Source: Candidatus Limadaptatus stercoripullorum (lineage in GTDB: Bacteria; Bacillota; Clostridia; Christensenellales; CAG-917). From it: a stretch of DNA of 37,279 nt. The notes beneath the pieces were generated by a model, which was not told the origin of the DNA, made no database searches, and saw only the letters and a program-made list of their open reading frames with translations. Positions 33,121-37,279 of the stretch are shown piece after piece. The DNA is taken from NCBI GenBank assembly GCA_018713795.1, contig DVOE01000050.1, positions 1 to 37,279 on the forward strand. The letters are read 5' to 3'. Each line of letters opens with the position of its first letter. Position 1 is the stretch's first letter. A program made the position numbers and the translations under genes.

Positions 33121-35670
33121 TCAGATGAGGAAGCGGTAATAGATATAGCTGAAGAAATTGACGGGCTCGAGGAAGATGGCGGCGCGTTTCATGTTCTCGA
33201 CTATGCGGGGCACGCCGGGGCGGATGGCTGCCGCCTGTTCCACTTCGAGCAGCGCCGCGAATCTCTCCGCGCTGACGCCCTCGGGCAGCGGGATGGTCAC
33301 CGTCCTGCTCTCCCCCGGCATGAGGTCGAAGAAGTTGTCCGAGAAGGGCTCGGTCGTCAGCGGAGTGTACAGCCCCACGAACCGCGCGAACTTGTCCGCG
33401 GCCAGCGTGATGTACGCCTTCCCTTCCCTCTCCTCGGCTTTCACGGCGATGTCCGCCTCGGGCAGATCGAGCTTGTTTTCCCTGCCGAAAATGAGGGTAC
33501 GGCGGGAGACTTCCTCGCCGTTTTCGTCCGTGAAGACGACGAGCGCCGCTTTCCCCTTGAGTTCGCGGCGGCGGGCTATCTCCGCGAGCGGCAGCGCGAG
33601 CACCTCGCGGCTCTCGAGCGCGGGCGCCTCGAAGTCCGCCGTCCGCTCGAACGCCTCGCCCGTGCCGTCCATGTTCACCACGGTGAGCCTGAGCGTCAGG
33701 CGGCGCGTTTTCGCGGTGTCGTTGAGCACCCACACCCTCAGCGTCTTCTTATCGGTGTACACGCTGGCAGAGAGCGGCGCGAAGAATTCTTTCGCCCTGT
33801 AATGCAAACATTTGAGGTTGCCGCCGTAGTCCAGCCCCGACCACGAGCACACCGGCCAGCAGTCGTTGAGCTGCCAATAGAGCGAGCCGTTGCACCTGCC
33901 GCGGTTGCGGCGCCAATACTCGGTGGCATCGGCGACGCATTCGCTCTGGCACACCTGCGAGAGGTAGATGTAGTCCTCGAATTTCGCAGGCAGACGGAAG
34001 CGGGAGGCAATGTAATAGATCATCTTCTTGTTCCCGCTCGCGCACTTCTGATGCGAATTGAACACCGGCGAAGCGAGGTCCATGTCCGCGGGAGTGGCGA
34101 AGGTGGCGATGGTCTTCCTGTCGGGCAGCGACTCGAAGCCGAACTCGCTGCAAAATCTGGTCGGACGGCGACGGTAGTAGGTCAGCGGCTGCAGACCGTG
34201 CCACACCGCCCAAAGATGGGTGTCGCCGATGTTGTCGCTCTGCACATTTTTTAGGTGCGCGTCGCCGCAGGGAGTGGACGGGATGTAGGGCGTGACGCCG
34301 TCGAGCTCCTCCACCCAACGAGGCAGGATGGTGTAGAAGAACTGCTCGTTCCACTTCATGGAATTGCGGTAAGTCATCCAGTTGACGCTCATCGCCTCTA
34401 TCTCGTTATTTCCGCACCAAAGCGCAAGAGACGGGTGATCACGCAATCTTTCGACATTGTAAACCACCTCTTTGTGCACATTGCTGAGGAAACTCTCGTT
34501 GTAGAAAGGATAGGTCATGCACGCGAAGGGGAAGTCATGCCACACGAGTATGCCGCTCTCGTCGCACAGCCGCATGAACTCGTCCGAGGCGTAGTATCCC
34601 CCGCCCCATATCCTTATCATGTTGAAGTTGGCGTCGCGGCAGCGGTGCACGAGGACGGCGAGGTCCTCGTCCGTCGTTCGCGTTATGAAGCTGTCCGTCG
34701 GGATCATGTTCGCGCCCTTGCCGAAGACGGGGACGCCGTTCAGGATAAAGCGGAAATTCTCGCCGTACTCGTCCTTCCCGCGGTCGAGCTCGAGAGTGCG
34801 GAGCCCCACCGTCGAACTCTTTTCGGAGATCGTATTGCCGCCCGCGACCAGGCGGACGGTGAAGAGGTAGAGCGGCTGGACATCCTTTCCCGAGAGTTCG
34901 CGCGTCCACCAAAGCTCGGGCTCCGCTATCTCGCCGCCGAGGGTCACGCTCTCCGCGTACGGGGCGCGGTAGACATCCTCTTTCCCCGAGGGGTGACGGA
35001 CGGTGAGCACGACTTCGACGCCGTCGGTCTCCGAGATCGTCTCGGACGAGACGGTGGTCTCGGCAGTGACCCTGCCCTCCTCGTGTCGCTGAGTGACGCG
35101 CAGGCTCTTTATGTGAGCGCGCTCGCGGGTCTCGATGAAAATGTCGCCGGTTATGCCGCTCGGCGGGAGCACGGGACCCCAGTCCCACCCGAAATGGCAT
35201 TGCGGTTTGCGGATATGATCCATGCCGTCCAGCCCGTTGAGGTTGGGGGGCGTGCCGTTGCGCTTTTTCATCTCGCGGATATACCTGACGGGCGAAGCGA
35301 TGACTATCTCCACCGTGTTGCGCCCCGGGCGCAGGCGGGAGGTTATGTCGAACTCCGCCGCGACATGGCAATTCTCGGAAGAGGCGATCGCCTCGCCGTT
35401 GATGAGCACGGTGGCGAGGGTGTCGAGCTGACGGCAGACCAGCACCGCCCTTTCCGCGGCGAGCAGGGTCTCGTCCGCCTCGAACGCGCGCGACCAACTC
35501 CAATCGTGTTCCGCCACCCAAAGCAGTTCTTTTTCGTTGGTGCCCGCGAAGGGATCGGGGATGCGCCCGCAGCGCTGAAGCTCGAGGTAATTGCAGGACG
35601 GGACGACGGAGGGATACTCCTTGCCGTCCGTGAGATCCTTCATAGTCCAATTTCCGCAAAGGTCGACCAT
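33121..35670 (-). CDS. Beta-mannosidase, glycoside hydrolase family 2
   Basis: The enzyme releases terminal beta-mannose from manno-oligosaccharides or N-glycan cores. The 849-residue protein has the GH2 order: N-terminal jelly roll (about 1-190, with FGWDWGPVLPPSG, typical of mannosidases), immunoglobulin-like domain, TIM barrel from about 305, then beta-sandwich domains. The acid/base is E423 in CGNNEIEAM and the nucleophile E509 in SEFGFESLP. IRIWGGGYYASDEFMRLCDESGILVWHDF is a mannosidase hallmark. No signal peptide is seen, so it acts inside the cell on imported sugars. I chose the ATG at 35670, preceded by GGAGG. No transporter or other sugar genes adjoin it. Confidence 0.92.
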   Translation of the reverse strand: MVDLCGNWTMKDLTDGKEYPSVVPSCNYLELQRCGRIPDPFAGTNEKELLWVAEHDWSWSRAFEADETLLAAERAVLVCRQLDTLATVLINGEAIASSENCHVAAEFDITSRLRPGRNTVEIVIASPVRYIREMKKRNGTPPNLNGLDGMDHIRKPQCHFGWDWGPVLPPSGITGDIFIETRERAHIKSLRVTQRHEEGRVTAETTVSSETISETDGVEVVLTVRHPSGKEDVYRAPYAESVTLGGEIAEPELWWTRELSGKDVQPLYLFTVRLVAGGNTISEKSSTVGLRTLELDRGKDEYGENFRFILNGVPVFGKGANMIPTDSFITRTTDEDLAVLVHRCRDANFNMIRIWGGGYYASDEFMRLCDESGILVWHDFPFACMTYPFYNESFLSNVHKEVVYNVERLRDHPSLALWCGNNEIEAMSVNWMTYRNSMKWNEQFFYTILPRWVEELDGVTPYIPSTPCGDAHLKNVQSDNIGDTHLWAVWHGLQPLTYYRRRPTRFCSEFGFESLPDRKTIATFATPADMDLASPVFNSHQKCASGNKKMIYYIASRFRLPAKFEDYIYLSQVCQSECVADATEYWRRNRGRCNGSLYWQLNDCWPVCSWSGLDYGGNLKCLHYRAKEFFAPLSASVYTDKKTLRVWVLNDTAKTRRLTLRLTVVNMDGTGEAFERTADFEAPALESREVLALPLAEIARRRELKGKAALVVFTDENGEEVSRRTLIFGRENKLDLPEADIAVKAEEREGKAYITLAADKFARFVGLYTPLTTEPFSDNFFDLMPGESRTVTIPLPEGVSAERFAALLEVEQAAAIRPGVPRIVENMKRAAIFLEPVNFFSYIYYRFLI

Positions 35671-35700
35671 GGTACGCCTCCGACACATTTTTACATAAAA

Positions 35701-35729
35701 ATAATATATTACTCGCGCGTCGATTTCAA
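35701..35729 (-). promoter_or_regulatory. Promoter of the beta-mannosidase gene
   Basis: On the minus strand TTGAAA (35729-35724) and TATTAT (35706-35701) are 17 bases apart, about 30 bases before the ATG. Confidence 0.7.
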
Positions 35730-35817
35730 GCCTTATGATATTATTTGAGGGTTAAGGGACGCATTCCGAGGGGAAAACGGGCGTTTTTGCGCGGCGACAC
35801 GCGCATGATATACGCGA

Positions 35818-35846
35818 TTGCGGTTTTTTCCAAAAAGTGCTACAAT
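35818..35846 (+). promoter_or_regulatory. Candidate promoter of the PH-domain protein
   Basis: TTGCGG (35818-35823) and TACAAT (35841-35846) are 17 bases apart. The leader would be only about 11 bases, so the ribosome binding site would be at the very 5' end. Confidence 0.5.
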
Positions 35847-35863
35847 TTTCCCGAGGCAGAGCC

Positions 35864-36535
35864 ATGGAAGAGAAGAAAAAGTATTTTGACAGCAACGAGA
35901 TGTACCGCAACGACATCGACGACCTCATCGCCGAGGGCGAGACCGTGCTTTGGCGCGGGCAGCCGCGCCGCAGCGCGTATATCGCGGCGGCGGTGATCAA
36001 GATGCTGCCCATCGTCCTCATATGGCTGGCGTTCGACATCACCTTTATATGGGTGATGGTCACGCAGATAGGCGACGGTGTGCCATGGTTCGTCTGGCTG
36101 TTCTTCGCGCTCCACCTCGCGCCCGTCTGGATCTGGATCGCAAACATCGTCCGCTCCGTCCTCGAGCTCAAAAACATCCGCTACGCCATCACCGACAAGC
36201 GCATAATCGTGCGCTCGGGCGTCATCGTCGACCTCAAGTTCATGTACTTCAACGACATCACCAATGTCCGCGTGCGCGTCGGGCTGACGGACAGGCTTTT
36301 CAAAGTCGGCGACATCTACATCACCGCCGAAAATCAGCGCTCCGTCCTCTACGACATAGCCGCGCCCTACTCCGTCGGCAACGAGATCCAGCGCATAGTC
36401 CGCGACATCAAAAACGACGCCGCCTTCCCCAACGCCCTCCGCCCCGCAGGCAACCCCGGCTACGACACCGCGTACACGATGAAAGCGGAGACGGCTCCCG
36501 GCGGCGACGAAGTCAAGGAGGATCAAGAAAAGTAA
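35864..36535 (+). CDS. Bacterial PH-domain (DUF304-like) membrane protein
   Basis: The 223-residue protein has an N-terminal cytoplasmic segment with EGETVLWRGQPRR (about 23-35), a start typical of bacterial PH-domain membrane proteins. Two membrane helices follow (MLPIVLIWLAFDITFIWVMV, about 46-66, and WFVWLFFALHLAPVWIWIA, about 74-95), then a PH-like beta domain (about 98-175) opening with NIRYAITDKRIIVRSG and continuing with the DITNVRVRVGLTDRLF strand pair. The C-terminus is charged. Function of the family is mostly unknown. I chose the ATG at 35864, with GAGG upstream, rather than an in-frame codon at 35837 that lies inside the promoter. It is divergent from the mannosidase gene. Confidence 0.82.
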   Translation: MEEKKKYFDSNEMYRNDIDDLIAEGETVLWRGQPRRSAYIAAAVIKMLPIVLIWLAFDITFIWVMVTQIGDGVPWFVWLFFALHLAPVWIWIANIVRSVLELKNIRYAITDKRIIVRSGVIVDLKFMYFNDITNVRVRVGLTDRLFKVGDIYITAENQRSVLYDIAAPYSVGNEIQRIVRDIKNDAAFPNALRPAGNPGYDTAYTMKAETAPGGDEVKEDQEK

Positions 36536-36558
36536 CCGGGGCGCCACGCGCAATACGC

Positions 36559-36587
36559 TTGCAAATTCGGCTCCCCTGTTGTACAAT
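36559..36587 (+). promoter_or_regulatory. Promoter of tRNA-Ser
   Basis: TTGCAA (36559-36564) and TACAAT (36582-36587) are exactly 17 bases apart and end 11 bases before the tRNA. Confidence 0.85.
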
Positions 36588-36598
36588 ACCGTAGGCAC

Positions 36599-36689
36599 GG
36601 AAGCGTACCGAAGTGGTCATAACGAGCCGCACTCGAAATGCGGTGACGGGGCAACCCGTCCGTGGGTTCGAATCCCACCGCTTCCGCCA
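36599..36689 (+). tRNA. tRNA-Ser (anticodon CGA)
   Basis: The acceptor arm GGAAGCG (36599-36605) pairs with CGCTTCC (36679-36685), followed by the discriminator G and an encoded CCA. The anticodon stem CCGCA/TGCGG encloses the loop CTCGAAA, so the anticodon is CGA, reading the serine codon UCG. A long variable arm (GACGGGGCAACCCGTC region) and a T arm with GTTCGAATC confirm the class II serine type. It has its own promoter and terminator. Confidence 0.96.
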
Positions 36690-36764
36690 CAGCAGAAAAA
36701 TGCGAACCCACACGGTTCGCATTTTTTGTTGCTGCGGCGGAAGCGGTGTAAGCTCACGAACCCA
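36663..36764. repeat. Inverted repeat joining the tRNA-Ser 3' end to a degenerate reversed copy
   Basis: The right arm (36714-36764) is the reverse complement, with a few changes, of the tRNA T arm, acceptor 3' strand, CCA and the left half of the terminator (36663-36708). CACCGCTTCCGCC and TGCGAACC are shared exactly. It looks like two tRNA 3' ends facing each other across a 5-base loop. Confidence 0.7.
36696..36727 (+). terminator. Terminator of tRNA-Ser
   Basis: A 12-bp stem (36697-36708 with 36714-36725), loop CACAC, ends in T6. The pairing continues outward, see the inverted repeat covering the tRNA 3' end. Confidence 0.92.
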
Positions 36765-36806
36765 TGCGGCGCAAACCGATAGTCCATTTTCCTCATAAAA
36801 ACTCAT

Positions 36807-36827
36807 GCGCCGCGGGTTCGGCGGCGC
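36807..36827. repeat. G+C-rich hairpin
   Basis: A perfect 7-bp stem, GCGCCGC with GCGGCGC, and a 7-base loop lie in the gene-free region after the tRNA. Confidence 0.5.
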
Positions 36828-36851
36828 GCAAAGCGCGACGCTTTCGCCTAA

Positions 36852-36894
36852 CCCCCAAAAGTGTCCTCGGCTGCGCCTGTGGTACTTTTGGGGG
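36852..36894. repeat. Long hairpin in gene-free region
   Basis: A perfect 11-bp inverted repeat (CCCCCAAAAGT at 36852-36862 with ACTTTTGGGGG at 36884-36894) encloses 21 bases. No T run follows, so it is not a usual terminator; it may be part of a small mobile or structured element. Confidence 0.6.
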
Positions 36895-36960
36895 ACCCCG
36901 AGATCCTTATGGCGAACATCCCACTGTATTTATCCTTTTGTTTGCGGCGCGTGATTCCGT

Positions 36961-37136
36961 CTTCGAAAAAGTTTGGTGCGGGTCTAAGAGCGCTTCGAAA
37001 AAATGAGGTGCGTGTTCAAGTACGCCCCGAATAAGTGAGTGCGAGTTCAAACACGCTCCGAAGGAGTGCATTCCGCCGCTTGAACCCGGGAGTAGCATCC
37101 CCACAAGCAAATTAGGGAGTGCGAATTCAAGCACCC
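36961..37136. repeat. Degenerate 32-bp tandem repeats
   Basis: Four neighbouring units begin at 36961, 36993, 37025 and 37056 (32, 32, 31 and 32 bases). They follow the pattern CTTCGAAAAAgtgaGGTGCG then GTTCAAgtACG, with drift; a fifth partial unit, AGTGCGAATTCAAGCACCC, stands at about 37115-37133. The core GTGCG-N-GTTCAA-N-CAC is partly self-complementary. The period is not a multiple of three, so it is not a coding repeat. Confidence 0.55.
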
Positions 37137-37279
37137 TCGATCAAGCAGACTGCCTCGAGCGTGGTAATACATCCCCCCTCCTTCCCTTCGGGCTTTCCTC
37201 CCCCACGCGGAATAGGGGACAGTCCTCGTATCATGCACGACAAACGCGAGTGCGATACTCTCGCTTATCATGGCGCACT

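Larger units (their letters stand above)
36728..37279. other. Gene-free region at the right edge
   Basis: No convincing coding frame is seen in these 550 bases. They hold the right arm of the tRNA inverted repeat, two hairpins and the 32-bp repeats. Short minus-strand frames across the repeats carry repeated scraps such as CLNSHSLI but no ribosome binding site or protein-like composition. A gene could begin beyond the edge. Confidence 0.6.

Noticed and set aside
36513..36806. Minus-strand frames with VGFEPT and WDSNPRTG motifs
   Set aside because: These are translations of the antisense strand of tRNA-Ser, a well-known false-gene pattern, with no ribosome binding site.
36961..37136. CRISPR array
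   Set aside because: The units are contiguous and degenerate, without unique spacers between conserved repeats, and no cas genes are near.

Overview
The window looks like a chromosomal segment of a G+C-rich (roughly 60-65% by eye) member of the Clostridia/Bacillota, probably an uncultured anaerobe. Supporting signs are AAGGAGG-type ribosome binding sites, several housekeeping promoters of the form TTGACA-N17-TATAAT, CoaX-type pantothenate kinase, single-chain glycyl-tRNA synthetase, formate-tetrahydrofolate ligase, CsoR-type copper control and citramalate synthase. The lineage is an inference. Most of the window is ordinary core metabolism packed into tight operons.

Layout. (1) 2-7372, plus strand: a branched-chain amino acid operon, ilvB (5' end cut off by the window)-ilvN-leuA-cimA-leuC-leuD-leuB, closed by a terminator. 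(2) 7459-14773, minus strand: an apparent eight-gene operon, coaX-hom-malQ-phosphopantetheinyl transferase-acyl carrier protein-ABC ATPase-ABC permease-ATP-grasp ligase. Its last five genes look like a small carrier-protein/export/ligase module of unknown product. (3) 14962-15138, plus: a 58-residue, 12-cysteine hydrophobic microprotein with a perfect Shine-Dalgarno and its own terminator. (4) 15193-16852, minus: glyS and a small XRE regulator. (5) 16974-18194, plus: a YkvI-like membrane protein that runs antisense into (6) 18019-21579, minus: a three-gene operon (Lys-tailed membrane protein, TPR protein, helical protein with a Cys/His tail). (7) 21648-24847, plus: lysine/threonine branch asd-dapA-dapB, where DapB carries a C-terminal aspartokinase-like ACT pair. 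(8) 24933-26273, minus: gdhA. (9) 26448-27252, minus: a membrane protein. (10) 27345-29762, plus: fhs and a membrane protein. (11) 29841-32932, minus: a copper operon, copA with a fused C-terminal copZ domain, then csoR, behind a promoter overlapped by a CsoR-type operator. (12) 33121-35729, minus: a family GH2 beta-mannosidase. (13) 35818-36535, plus: a bacterial PH-domain membrane protein. (14) 36559-36727: tRNA-Ser(CGA) with promoter and terminator. (15) 36728-37279: no gene, but hairpins and degenerate 32-bp tandem repeats.

The strongest unannounced signal is compositional. On reading the whole window I found the tetranucleotide ACGT only between 25000 and 26390, seven times, all in gdhA and its upstream region, and nowhere else. 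Host genes switch to GAT, AAT, TAT or CAT in front of GTN codons, whereas gdhA uses GAC-GTG, AAC-GTC and TAC-GTC. This suggests a host-wide avoidance of ACGT (for instance through a restriction-modification system) and recent acquisition of gdhA. Other notable points are the DapB-ACT fusion, the CopA-CopZ fusion with an internal translation start, the carrier-protein module, the Cys-rich microprotein, and an inverted partial copy of the tRNA-Ser 3' end that shares the tRNA terminator.
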